Shown here piece after piece: positions 25,352-33,231 of a DNA stretch of 64,000 bases; within the stretch, counting starts at the first letter, position 1, and each line of letters starts with the position of its first letter. The notes beneath the pieces were generated by a model. The model had not been told where the DNA came from. It saw only the letters and a list, made by a program, of their open reading frames with translations, and did not search any database. The stretch covers positions 1 to 64,000 of the forward strand of contig NZ_SUMC01000022.1 of the NCBI RefSeq assembly GCF_005047355.1, in the 5' to 3' direction. Made by a program: the position numbers and the translations under genes. The DNA is from Actinacidiphila oryziradicis. GTDB taxonomy: Bacteria; Actinomycetota; Actinomycetes; Streptomycetales; Streptomycetaceae.

Positions 25352-25795
25352 ATGCAGCCTTACGACGAACGTCTCACCGTGCCGCGCTCATGGTGGCTCC
25401 TCGCCGCGGGCGCCGGGGTCTCTCTCGCACTGATCCTGCTGCCGTTCGGCACACTGCCGCTACTGGCGGGCCTGGTCGGCGGAGCGGTGCTGGCGGGGGC
25501 GGGGGTGAGCGCCTACGGCTCCGCGCGGATCCGGGTGGTGGCCGGCTCACTGGTCGCGGGCGACGCCCGGATCCCGGTGGAGGCGCTGGGTACGGCCACG
25601 GTGCTGGACGCGGCGGAGGCGGTGGCCTGGCGCTCGTACAAGGCCGATGCGCGGGCATTCATGCTGCTGCGGTCCTACGTGCCGACCGCGCTCAAGGTCG
25701 AGGTGACGGATCCGGACGATCCGACGCCGTACATCTACGTGTCGACCCGTTCGCCGGAGCGGCTGGCCGCTGCGCTGGAGGCCGTTCGCGCCTGA
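25352..25795 (+). CDS. DUF3093 domain-containing membrane protein
   Basis: 147 residues with two adjacent transmembrane helices near the start (SWWLLAAGAGVSLALILLPF, GTLPLLAGLVGGAVLAGAGV) and a soluble part resembling a PH-like fold (SARIRVVAGSLVAGDARIPV, MLLRSYVPTALKVEVTD, YIYVSTRSPERL). This is the DUF3093 pattern of Rv2698-like proteins, conserved beside dut. No function is known. Confidence 0.88.
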   Translation: MQPYDERLTVPRSWWLLAAGAGVSLALILLPFGTLPLLAGLVGGAVLAGAGVSAYGSARIRVVAGSLVAGDARIPVEALGTATVLDAAEAVAWRSYKADARAFMLLRSYVPTALKVEVTDPDDPTPYIYVSTRSPERLAAALEAVRA

Positions 25796-25823
25796 GGGCG
25801 CCGAGGGACCGCCAGGGCCGGGC

Positions 25824-26540
25824 CTAGGCCGCGCCGGGCGGGAGACCGGGCGGCGCCGGAGGGGGCTCGGAGAGTGTGCGATCGTCCTCGCCGGAGACCG
25901 GCGGGAGCGCCTCCCACGGGAGCTGGTGAGCCCGCAGGTCTTGACGGACGCGCTCGGCGAGCAGCCTGGTGTCGCGCCGGTTCAGGAGGGCACCGACCGC
26001 CGCGCCGACCAGGAAGGGGGTCAGTGTCGGGAGGTTGCGCACGGTGCGCTTGAGGAGCTTCTGACGAAGCTCCTTTTTCATTTTGCCGCCGAGTGCGGCG
26101 TTGACCGAGGACAGCTTGAGCACGTCGATGCCGCGCTGCTCGGACCAGGACCAGAGATAGGCGCTCGCGCGCTGCCGCGCGGTGCCGGGAACCCGCAGCC
26201 CGTAAAGCTCGTGCAGTTCGGCGATGAGCTTGTACTCGACCGCGGCCACCGCGAAGGTCTCCGTGGCAAGCTCGGCCGCCATGGCGGGCGGGGTGGGCAG
26301 CATCGCTGCGGCGCCGACGCCCGCGCCGACGGTCGCGGTGCCCTTCATGGCGGCGCCGATCAGCCGGTCGGCTATCTCCTCCGGGCCGAGACCCGGGAAC
26401 TGGCGTCGCAGAGTTTCCAGGTCCCGGACGGGGATCCGCGGGGCGGCCTCGACCAGCCGCTCCGCGAGGGACGAGACCCCCGCCTTGCCCATGCCCAGCG
26501 CCCTCCGGGCCCGAGAGCGCTTGACACGGCCGTCTGCCAT
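25824..26540 (-). CDS. Conserved hypothetical protein with hydrophobic central segments
   Basis: About 238 residues from ATG 26540, preceded by GGGAGGGCGAC; an alternative ATG at 26612 adds 24 acidic residues but lacks a good ribosome site. After a basic start come an amphipathic helix (SLAERLVEAAPRIPV), a Gly/Ala-rich hydrophobic region (GTATVGAGVGAAAMLPTPPA), a Tyr/Leu-rich helical part (YKLIAELHELYGLRVPG), a basic stretch (GGKMKKELRQKLLKR) and a second hydrophobic segment (FLVGAAVGALL). It looks like a peripheral or EcsC-like membrane-associated protein, but I cannot name the family with confidence. Confidence 0.7.
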   Translation of the reverse strand: MADGRVKRSRARRALGMGKAGVSSLAERLVEAAPRIPVRDLETLRRQFPGLGPEEIADRLIGAAMKGTATVGAGVGAAAMLPTPPAMAAELATETFAVAAVEYKLIAELHELYGLRVPGTARQRASAYLWSWSEQRGIDVLKLSSVNAALGGKMKKELRQKLLKRTVRNLPTLTPFLVGAAVGALLNRRDTRLLAERVRQDLRAHQLPWEALPPVSGEDDRTLSEPPPAPPGLPPGAA

Positions 26541-26617
26541 GTCGCCCTCCCCTTCTGCGCTGTCCACACCCGCGAGCGAGGCCCTCCGGCCTCGCTCGTC
26601 GCCGCTACTCATGTCCG

Positions 26618-26917
26618 TCAGGCCGCACAGTCGCGGCAGATGGGGTTGCCGTTCTTCTCCGTGGCCAGCTGGCTGCGGTGGTGTACGAGGAAGCAGCTCA
26701 TGCAGGTGAACTCGTCGGCCTGCCGGGGCAGGACCCGGACCGACAGCTCCTCGTTGGAAAGGTCGGCGCCGGGCAGTTCGAGGGACTCTGCCTGGTCGAA
26801 CTCGTCAACGTCCACTGCGGACGTGGACTTTTCGTTCCGGCGAGCCTTCAGTTCCTCGATGCTGTCCTCGTTGACGTCATCGTCGGTCTTGCGTGGTGTG
26901 TCGTAGTCGGTAGCCAT
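26618..26917 (-). CDS. DUF4193 zinc-ribbon-like protein
   Basis: 99 residues starting at ATG 26917 (MATDYDTPRK). The N-terminal half is acidic. The C-terminal half has the paired cysteines FTCMSCFLVHHRSQL and PICRDCAA, predicted to bind zinc. This is the DUF4193 family (Rv2699c), nearly universal in actinobacteria; its biochemical role is unknown, but the conservation suggests a core role. It lies upstream of the hypothetical gene at 25824 on the same strand, with a gap of about 77 nt or less. Confidence 0.92.
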   Translation of the reverse strand: MATDYDTPRKTDDDVNEDSIEELKARRNEKSTSAVDVDEFDQAESLELPGADLSNEELSVRVLPRQADEFTCMSCFLVHHRSQLATEKNGNPICRDCAA

Positions 26918-27326
26918 GTGGTCGCTCTCCCCCTCTGGGTATCTGCGGTGTCTCCAGCGCACGTAACGCGTGGGAGGCCGGTCTTGTGCCCGACCCGAAG
27001 CGGAGATTTTGCCTTACATCAAGTGCCGTTACTCAATCGACACCCAATCGCACCCCCGAAGAGGTGATCGGGCGGGTCGTTGATCATGACCGTTCTCGGG
27101 CCGGATGTCACGCTTCTCGCATGCCATCACGTCTACTTCCCGTGATCACGACCTGCGGAAACATAGATTTTGTGGGTCTTTTCACGGATATGGCGATCAC
27201 ACTGAGTACACCCGGTCGGATTCACATGTGTGATCGGTCACAGCATCCTCCAGTCAGCACCAGACCGCAAAATTCCGCGCAAAGCGAACACCACCCGGGC
27301 CCGTCGCCCGACTGCTGAGACTTAGG
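26918..27326. other. Intergenic region upstream of DUF4193, with several short palindromes
   Basis: 409 nt, distinctly AT-richer than the genes, between the DUF4193 start and the 3' end of cutS. It holds an inverted repeat ATCACG-N9-CGTGAT (27126-27146), the palindrome CACATGTG (27223-27230) overlapping TGTGATCGGTCACA (27229-27242), and AT-rich stretches such as AACATAGATTTTGTGGG. It must contain the DUF4193 promoter. No open frame in it looks like a gene. Confidence 0.55.
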
Positions 27327-28589
27327 TCATATCGGGATCGCAACCCTCATGACCAGGCCTCCTCCTTCTCTGGGCACCGCCGAGATGGTGCCGCCGTGGG
27401 CCCGGGCCACCGAACGGGCGATCGACAGTCCGAGGCCCACACCCTTGTCGCTGCCCGTCCGCTCGGTACGGAGCCTGCGGAATGGCTCGAAAAGATTGTC
27501 GATCTCATAGGCCGGGACAACGGGACCCGTGTTCGAGACGATGAGCAGCGCCTGCCCCTGCCCTGTGGAGGTCTCCACCTCGACCCAGCCGTCGGGAACG
27601 TTGTAGCGCACCGCGTTCTGCACCAGGTTGAGCGCGATTCGCTCCAGAAGCACGCCATTGCCCTGCGCCACCGCGGCGGACAGCGAGCTACGCAACTGCA
27701 CGCTCTTGGCCTGGGCCTCGGTACGGGTCTGGTCGAGCGCCTGGGAGGCCGCCTCAGCGAGGTCCACGGGCTTCCGGTGCACGATCTCGTTGTCACTGCG
27801 GGCGAGCAGCAGCAGACCCTCCACGAGCTGCTCGCTGCGCTCATTGGTGGACAGCAGGGTCTTGCCGAGCTGCTGGAGGTCCGGGGAGACCGCCGGATCG
27901 GAAAGCTGCACCTCCAGGAGGGTGCGGTTGATCGCCAGTGGCGTACGGAGCTCATGGGAGGCGTTGGCGACGAAGCGGCGCTGGGCGTCGAAGGAACGCT
28001 CCAGCCGCTCCAGCATGTCGTCAAAGGTGTCCGCGAGCTCCTTGAGCTCGTCGTCCGGCCCCTCCATGTGAATCCGCTGCTTCAGATCGGAGCTCACCAC
28101 ACCGCGTGCGGTACGGGTGATCCGGCCGAGCGGGGAGAGCACCCGGCCGGCCATGACGTAGCCAACGGCGAACGCCACGACGGCGAGGCCGATCAGTGCC
28201 AGCAGCGAACGCTTGAGCAGGTTGTTCAGCGCCAGCTCACGCTGGGCCTGCATACAGGCGCCGATGGCCCGGGTGAACTCGTCGTTGGTACTGCCCGAGG
28301 GCGGGAGCTGGCAGGTGTTCGTGGTGGGGGCCAGATAGCCGGTGATCAGCTTGAAGGGCAGCTCATTGCCCTCGTGAAGGGCCCCGGCCGCCAGCAGGTA
28401 GATGATCCAGAGCAACACGACCCCGGCGATCAGGAACATCCCGCCGTACAGGACGGTGAGCCTTATCCGGATCGTGGGCCGGAACAACGGCACCGGGCGG
28501 GAGTGCCCGGAGGGCCGTGGGTCCCAGGTCGGCTTGGGCGGGACCGCTGGAGGCGAAGCGTGCGGCGGGGTCGCCGGGGAAGCAGCCAC
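27327..28589 (-). CDS. cutS: CutS sensor histidine kinase
   Basis: 420 residues from GTG 28589. A Pro-rich cytoplasmic head (1-35) and TM1 (VLYGGMFLIAGVVLLWIIYL) precede a short extracellular loop (about 70-120) with exactly two cysteines (NTCQLPP and GACMQAQ). TM2 (SLLALIGLAVVAFAVGYVMA), a HAMP domain, the His box FVANASHELRTPLAINRTLL, the N box LNLVQNAVRYN and the G box GVGLGLSIARSVARAHGG follow. In Streptomyces CutRS the loop cysteines sense the redox or folding state outside the cell and control secretion-stress functions. The gene follows cutR after 6 nt and is its cognate kinase. Confidence 0.92.
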   Translation of the reverse strand: MAASPATPPHASPPAVPPKPTWDPRPSGHSRPVPLFRPTIRIRLTVLYGGMFLIAGVVLLWIIYLLAAGALHEGNELPFKLITGYLAPTTNTCQLPPSGSTNDEFTRAIGACMQAQRELALNNLLKRSLLALIGLAVVAFAVGYVMAGRVLSPLGRITRTARGVVSSDLKQRIHMEGPDDELKELADTFDDMLERLERSFDAQRRFVANASHELRTPLAINRTLLEVQLSDPAVSPDLQQLGKTLLSTNERSEQLVEGLLLLARSDNEIVHRKPVDLAEAASQALDQTRTEAQAKSVQLRSSLSAAVAQGNGVLLERIALNLVQNAVRYNVPDGWVEVETSTGQGQALLIVSNTGPVVPAYEIDNLFEPFRRLRTERTGSDKGVGLGLSIARSVARAHGGTISAVPREGGGLVMRVAIPI

Positions 28590-28595
28590 CGCGGA

Positions 28596-29249
28596 TCAGA
28601 TCCGGTAACCGGAGCCGGGCACGGTGACGATCACCGCGGGCTCGCCGAGCTTGCGGCGCAGCGTCATGACGGTGACCCGCACCACATTGGTGAAGGGATC
28701 GGTGTTCTCGTCCCAGGCCTTCTCCAGGAGCTGCTCGGCGGACACCACCGATCCCTCGCTGCGCATCAGCACCTCCAGCACCGCGAACTCCTTCGGCGCC
28801 AGGTGGATCTCCTGACCGTCCCGGAAGACCTCCCGCCGGTTGGGGTCAAGCTTGATCCCGGAGCGTTCCAGGACGGGCGGCAGCGGGGCCGTCGTACGGC
28901 GGCCGAGCGCCCGTACCCGGGCGGTCAGCTCGCTGAACGCGAACGGCTTGGGAAGGTAGTCGTCGGCGCCCAGTTCCAGGCCCTCCACGCGATCGCTGAC
29001 ATCGCCCGACGCGGTCAGCATCAGGACCCGGGTGGGCAGGCCGAGCTCGACGAGCCTGCGGCAGACGTCGTCCCCGTGGACGACCGGAAGGTCGCGGTCG
29101 AGGACCACAACGTCGTAGTCGTTGACTCCTATCCGTTCCAGGGCGGCGCCGCCGTCGTAGACGACATCGACGGCCATGGCCTCACGCCTCAGTCCGGTGG
29201 CAACCGCATCGGCGAGCAGTTGCTCGTCCTCGACGACCAGTACGCGCAA
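28596..29249 (-). CDS. cutR: CutR OmpR-family response regulator
   Basis: 217 residues, the known CutR length, from TTG 29249 with GGAAGGA 8 nt upstream. Receiver domain: VVEDEQLL, phosphoacceptor Asp51 in VVVLDRDLPVVHGDD, and Lys in YLPKPFAFSELTAR. The output winged helix has LAPKEFAVLEVLMRSEGSVV, ENTDPFTNVVRVTVMTLRRK and the C-terminal GSGYRI. It acts with CutS in the response to secretion stress. A tandem 15-bp repeat directly before the ribosome site may be an autoregulatory site. Confidence 0.92.
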   Translation of the reverse strand: MRVLVVEDEQLLADAVATGLRREAMAVDVVYDGGAALERIGVNDYDVVVLDRDLPVVHGDDVCRRLVELGLPTRVLMLTASGDVSDRVEGLELGADDYLPKPFAFSELTARVRALGRRTTAPLPPVLERSGIKLDPNRREVFRDGQEIHLAPKEFAVLEVLMRSEGSVVSAEQLLEKAWDENTDPFTNVVRVTVMTLRRKLGEPAVIVTVPGSGYRI

Positions 29250-29262
29250 GGCGCTGTTCCTT

Positions 29263-29293
29263 CCAAGAGCAGGGAAACCCAAGAGCAGGGAAA
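29263..29293 (-). repeat. Tandem 15-bp direct repeat in the cutR leader
   Basis: CCAAGAGCAGGGAAA occurs at 29263-29277 and again at 29279-29293, a period of 16. It ends 13 nt before the TTG start codon of cutR, next to the ribosome site. Direct repeats are the usual form of OmpR-family binding sites. Confidence 0.8.
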
Positions 29294-29328
29294 ACCAATG
29301 TCCATCCTGCACCGAAGCCCCGTAAAAC

Positions 29329-29418
29329 AGGGGTAAGCGGGGTGGGGAGGAGGTGGAGCTAGGGGGTGGGAGCTGAGGGGCTGGAGAGGCGGGGCAGGGG
29401 GCCGGGACAGGGGGGCCG
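29329..29418 (+). repeat. G-tract cluster (potential G-quadruplex) upstream of cutR
   Basis: Within 90 nt the plus strand carries about ten runs of three to six G separated by one to about ten bases (for example GGGGTGGGG, AGGGGGTGGG, CAGGGGGCCGGGACAGGGGG). The plus strand is the template strand for cutR, which starts 80 nt downstream on the minus strand. Confidence 0.55.
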
Positions 29419-29598
29419 GCAAAGTCCTCCGGAATTCTTTCCGCAAGTTGAGGTTTCCCTTCCGGTGGGCCGGGGGAGGACGAGTTCACACCCCCCGATC
29501 ACGCCCCACTGGGCGTTCATACTCGTCCCGTGGCAGCAGCCGCTGCGTGGTCCGAGGGGTCCTTTGACACCCTTACGACGACCGATAGGGGGCGCCAG

Positions 29599-29772
29599 AT
29601 GGACGCGTTCACCACCGGAATCCTCCAGCGCATACACAGCACTGAATCCGACCTCTTCCATGCCCGCGAGACGGGCGACGACTTCCTCGCCGAGGTCGAG
29701 GAAGCCGAGCTGGCCGACCTGCACCGCCTCGCCGCGGAGCATGGAGTCCAGGTATTGCCGAAGATCGCCTGA
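29599..29772 (+). CDS. Small conserved hypothetical protein, 57 residues
   Basis: From ATG 29599, preceded by GGGGGC, a 57-residue acidic helical protein (MDAFTTGILQRIHSTESDLF, DDFLAEVEEAELADLHRLAA). The heptad-like pattern suggests a short coiled coil. It is followed by its own hairpin terminator, and codon third positions are strongly GC, both supporting a real gene. I recall similar small proteins at this place near cutRS in other streptomycetes but know no function. An in-frame start at 29530 would add an Ala-rich head. Confidence 0.7.
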   Translation: MDAFTTGILQRIHSTESDLFHARETGDDFLAEVEEAELADLHRLAAEHGVQVLPKIA

Positions 29773-29795
29773 CGGGTCGGCCCCGACAGGCCGCT

Positions 29796-29825
29796 CGCCC
29801 CGGACACCGACAAGGTGCCGGGGCG
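29796..29825. terminator. Hairpin terminator
   Basis: CGCCCCGG (29796-29803) and CACC (29805-29808) pair with GGTG (29814-29817) and CCGGGGCG (29818-29825), with one bulged A and a 5-nt loop. It ends the small gene and may also serve the convergent inositol phosphatase operon. Confidence 0.7.
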
Positions 29826-29882
29826 TTTGCGGGCCCGCCTCTACGCGGGTAGGACCAGCCCTGGCGGACATCGTCGGACACC

Positions 29883-30698
29883 TCAGTCGTGCCAGGCCCC
29901 CAGCTCCTCCAGGAGCCTCTGCAGAGGCTCGAAGAACCCGGGCGCAGCGGCGACCGTCAGCTCCGGGGACGGCGGCTCCCCCGGCCTGCTGCCGGTGAGC
30001 GCGCCCGCCTCGCGGGCGAAGAGGGCGCCGGCCGCGAAATCCCAGCGATTGAGCCCGCGCTCGTAGTACGCGTCCAGCCTGCCGCAGCCCACATCGCACA
30101 GGTCGATCGCGGCGGAGCCGGCCCGCCGGATGTCGCGCACCCTCGGCAGCAGGGAGCGGGCGACCTCGGCCTGGGCGGCCCGGCGCTCGGTGAGATAGCC
30201 GAATCCGGTGCCGACAAGCGCCTGCTCGAAGGCCGGACCGGGACGGCAGTGGACCCGCACGCGGCTCCCGGACGAAGGCAGCACATACGCGCCGCCGCCA
30301 AGCACGGCCTGGTAGGTCTCGCCACGCAGCGGGGCCTCGACGACGCCGACGACCGTCTCGCCGTCCATCTCGGCGGCGATGCTCACCGACCACGAGGGCA
30401 GCCCGTAGAGATAGTTCACGGTGCCGTCCAGCGGGTCGATCACCCAGCGCACACCGCTGCTGCCCTCGACGCTCGCGCCCTCTTCGCCCAGCAGGCCGTC
30501 GTCCGGACGGTGTCCGGCGATGAAGCCGGTGATCAGCTTCTCGGCGGCGATGTCCATCTCGGTGACGACATCGATCGGGCTGCTCTTGGTGGCGGCCACC
30601 CCGAGGTCGGCGGGGCGGCCGTCGCGCAGCAGCGCCCCCGCCCTGGCGGCGGCTTCCAGGGCGAGAGCGAGCAGCTCCTCATTGAGCTCGCCGGTCAT
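29883..30698 (-). CDS. Inositol monophosphatase family protein (SuhB-like)
   Basis: 271 residues from ATG 30698. The metal-binding motifs are complete: VTEMDIAAEKL, LLGEEG, WVIDPLDGTVNYLYGLP, and RRAGSAAIDLCDVGCGRLDA ending in LNRWDFAAG. It hydrolyses myo-inositol phosphate or related sugar phosphates, in actinobacteria perhaps for inositol and mycothiol synthesis. Its start overlaps the ferrochelatase stop (ATGA), so it is translationally coupled to that gene. It matches SuhB at Rv2701c by position and family. Confidence 0.92.
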   Translation of the reverse strand: MTGELNEELLALALEAAARAGALLRDGRPADLGVAATKSSPIDVVTEMDIAAEKLITGFIAGHRPDDGLLGEEGASVEGSSGVRWVIDPLDGTVNYLYGLPSWSVSIAAEMDGETVVGVVEAPLRGETYQAVLGGGAYVLPSSGSRVRVHCRPGPAFEQALVGTGFGYLTERRAAQAEVARSLLPRVRDIRRAGSAAIDLCDVGCGRLDAYYERGLNRWDFAAGALFAREAGALTGSRPGEPPSPELTVAAAPGFFEPLQRLLEELGAWHD

Positions 30699-31834
30699 CG
30701 CGCTCCTTGCTCGTACGGAGCCGCCGCGGGGCGGGGATTGCCTGGCGCGGGACAGCAGTCCGCCTGGCAGACGTCGTGGCTGGGACCGAGCGAGCCCAGC
30801 GCGCAGCGCTCCGTAATGCGGCCGCGCTCGGTGCCGGCGCGCTCCAGGACAAGTTCGCGTACTGCGGCGGCGAATCGGGGATCGGCGCCGACAGTGGCTG
30901 CGCGAGCGACCGGGAGACCCAACTCGGCGGCCTTGGCGGCGGCCTCCGTGTCGAGGTCGTACTTGACCTCCATATGGTCGGAGACAAAGCCGATCGGCAC
31001 CATGACGGCGGCGGGCGCCCCGGAGGAGTGCAGCTCTTCCAGGTGGTCACAGATGTCGGGTTCCAGCCAAGGGATGTGCGGGGCGCCGCTGCGGGACTGG
31101 TAGACGAGCTTCCAGGGGCGGTCGGTCCCCGTGGCCGACCTTACGGCGTCGGCGATCACCTGGGCGACGTCCAGGTGCTGGGCGACATACGCGCCGCCGT
31201 CTCCATGGCCCTCGGCCGGGCCGGAGGCGTCCGCGGCGGCGGTGGGGATCGAGTGGGTCGTGAACGCCAGGTGCGCGCCGTCCCGAACGCCCTCAGGGAG
31301 CTCCTCGAGGGCGGCGAGAGCGGCGTCGATCATCGGCTCGACGAAGCCGGGATGGTTGAAGTAGTGCCGCAGCTTGTCCACCCGGGGCAGTGGCCTGCCC
31401 TCGGCCTCCAGGACGGCGAGAGAGTCCGCGAGGTTCTCGCGGTACTGGCGGCAGCCGGAATACGAGGCGTAGGCGCTGGTGGCGAGCACCAGGATGCGCT
31501 GGTGTCCCTTATCGGTGATCTCACGCAGGGTGTCGGTCAGGTAGGGCGCCCAGTTGCGGTTGCCCCAGTAGACCGGCAGGGCGATGCCCTGCTCGGAGAA
31601 GGCCTCCCGCAGGGCCTGGAGCAGCTCGCGATTCTGCGCGTTGATCGGGCTGACGCCGCCGAACAGGAAGTAGTGGTGCCCCACCTCCTTCAGGCGCTCG
31701 CGTGGGATGCCGCGGCCGCGGGTGACGTTCTCCAGGAACGGGACGACTTCGTCGGGCCCCTCGGGACCGCCGAAGGACAGCAGGAGCAGAGCGTCATAGG
31801 GCGCGCAAGGACCGGCCCCGATGTGATCGGACAT
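30695..31834 (-). CDS. hemH: Coproporphyrin ferrochelatase (HemH/CpfC)
   Basis: 379 residues from ATG 31834. Chelatase marks: LLLLSFGGPEGPDEVVPFLE near the start, SPINAQNRELL, VYWGNRNWAPYL, the metal-binding His in FTTHSIPTAA, and MVPIGFVSDHMEVKYDLD with the conserved Glu. In actinobacteria the enzyme inserts iron into coproporphyrin III in the coproporphyrin-dependent haem route. The C-terminus carries the cysteines CALGSLGPSHDVCQADCC, the [2Fe-2S] ligand arrangement described for Mycobacterium ferrochelatase. A longer frame reaching 31936 crosses the divergent promoter. A haem product would also serve the P450 in this window. Confidence 0.93.
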   Translation of the reverse strand: MSDHIGAGPCAPYDALLLLSFGGPEGPDEVVPFLENVTRGRGIPRERLKEVGHHYFLFGGVSPINAQNRELLQALREAFSEQGIALPVYWGNRNWAPYLTDTLREITDKGHQRILVLATSAYASYSGCRQYRENLADSLAVLEAEGRPLPRVDKLRHYFNHPGFVEPMIDAALAALEELPEGVRDGAHLAFTTHSIPTAAADASGPAEGHGDGGAYVAQHLDVAQVIADAVRSATGTDRPWKLVYQSRSGAPHIPWLEPDICDHLEELHSSGAPAAVMVPIGFVSDHMEVKYDLDTEAAAKAAELGLPVARAATVGADPRFAAAVRELVLERAGTERGRITERCALGSLGPSHDVCQADCCPAPGNPRPAAAPYEQGAR

Positions 31835-31983
31835 ACTCCCGATGTTGCCACTCGCCGGCGACAGCCGGGAAAAGCCCTTGCCACGGCTCGTAAGCTGTAT
31901 GGGCGGTGGACAATCCTTACTGACCACACGTTTCACATGTATTACCGATCACCGACCTTCGGCGACGACGCCGTGGAGTACCC

Positions 31984-33231
31984 GTGCCCAGCCCGTACCG
32001 TGCGATCTTCGCCGTCCCTGGTACCAAGCGTTTCTCCGCCGCTGGATTCATCGGGCGGATGCCACTGTCCATGCTCGGCATCGGCATCGTGACGATGGTG
32101 TCGCAGGTCACCGGCCGCTACGGACTCGCAGGGGCGCTGTCCGCGACGCTGGCGCTGTCCAGCGCGGCGCTGGGGCCGCAGGTGTCGCGGCTGGTGGACC
32201 GGTTCGGGCAGCGGCGGGTGCTGCGGCCGGTGAGTGCGGTGACGGTGCTGGCGGTGGGCGGGCTGCTGCTGTGCTCGGAGTACCGGGCCCCTTACTGGAC
32301 GCTCTTCGGCTGTGCCGTGGTGGCGGGGTGCATGCCGAGCCTGGGCTCGATGGTGCGGGCGCGTTGGGCGGCGATCTACGCGGGCACCCCCGGCCTCCAT
32401 ACCGCGTACGCCCTGGAATCAGTGGTCGACGAGATCTGCTTCATCATCGGTCCGATCCTGTCCATCGGGCTGTGTACGGTCTGGTTCCCCGAGGCCGGTC
32501 CGCTGCTCGCTGCGGGCTTCCTGGCCACCGGAACGTTCCTGCTGACCGCTCAGCGCTCCACCGAGCCCGCACCGCACCCGGGGGGGCAGCACGAAGGCGG
32601 CTCGGCACTCCGCTCTCGCGGTCTGCAGGTACTGGTGATCACCTTTGTCGCCACCGGCGCGATCTTCGGGGCGGTGGACGTGTCGACTCTGGCCTTCGCC
32701 CAGGAACAGGGACACAAGGCGGCGGCGAGCCTGGTGCTCGCCGTGTACGCGTCCGGTTCATGCCTCGCAGGGGCGATTTTCGGACTGCTCAGGCCGAAAG
32801 GGCGGGCATCTCACAGGTTCGTGCTGGGCATATGTGTGATGGCCGTGAGTATGATCCCGCCACTACTGGTGGGGAACCTGGCTTTCCTGGCGGTGGCGCT
32901 GTTCGTCTCGGGCCTGACCATCGCACCGACGATGGTCACCGCCATGGCCCTGGTCGAGCAGCTGGTACCGCGAGCGAAGCTGACCGAGGGCATGACATGG
33001 ACGAGCACAGGGCTCGCGGTCGGTGTCGCCCTCGGGGCCTCACTGGCCGGGTCGGTGACCGACTCGTCCGGGGCCCGGGCGGCGTTCGTGGTGCCGGCCT
33101 CCGGCGCGGCCCTCGCGGCGGTGGTGGCGTTCCTGGGATACCGCCGGCTGCGCCCGGCGCCTGGCCTGGAGGGGCAGCGAACGTATGACCAGCACAATGA
33201 GCGGCACCGCGACGAGGACTACGTGGCGTAA
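31984..33231 (+). CDS. MFS transporter
   Basis: 415 residues from GTG 31984 behind GGAG. Twelve predicted helices in two halves, with LVDRFGQRRVLRP as the MFS loop 2-3 motif (D-x-x-GQRR) and a central cytoplasmic loop at about 190-210. The second half includes VVDEICFIIGPILSIG in helix 5 and ASGSCLAGAIFGLLRPKG. It resembles efflux-type MFS proteins; the substrate is unknown. Its 3' end overlaps the lactone-oxidase gene by 47 nt, so both are co-transcribed. Confidence 0.87.
   Translation: MPSPYRAIFAVPGTKRFSAAGFIGRMPLSMLGIGIVTMVSQVTGRYGLAGALSATLALSSAALGPQVSRLVDRFGQRRVLRPVSAVTVLAVGGLLLCSEYRAPYWTLFGCAVVAGCMPSLGSMVRARWAAIYAGTPGLHTAYALESVVDEICFIIGPILSIGLCTVWFPEAGPLLAAGFLATGTFLLTAQRSTEPAPHPGGQHEGGSALRSRGLQVLVITFVATGAIFGAVDVSTLAFAQEQGHKAAASLVLAVYASGSCLAGAIFGLLRPKGRASHRFVLGICVMAVSMIPPLLVGNLAFLAVALFVSGLTIAPTMVTAMALVEQLVPRAKLTEGMTWTSTGLAVGVALGASLAGSVTDSSGARAAFVVPASGAALAAVVAFLGYRRLRPAPGLEGQRTYDQHNERHRDEDYVA

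Noticed and set aside
27229..27242. TGTGATCGGTCACA as a Crp site
   Set aside because: The half-sites are separated by 4 bases instead of the 6 needed in the known Crp consensus.
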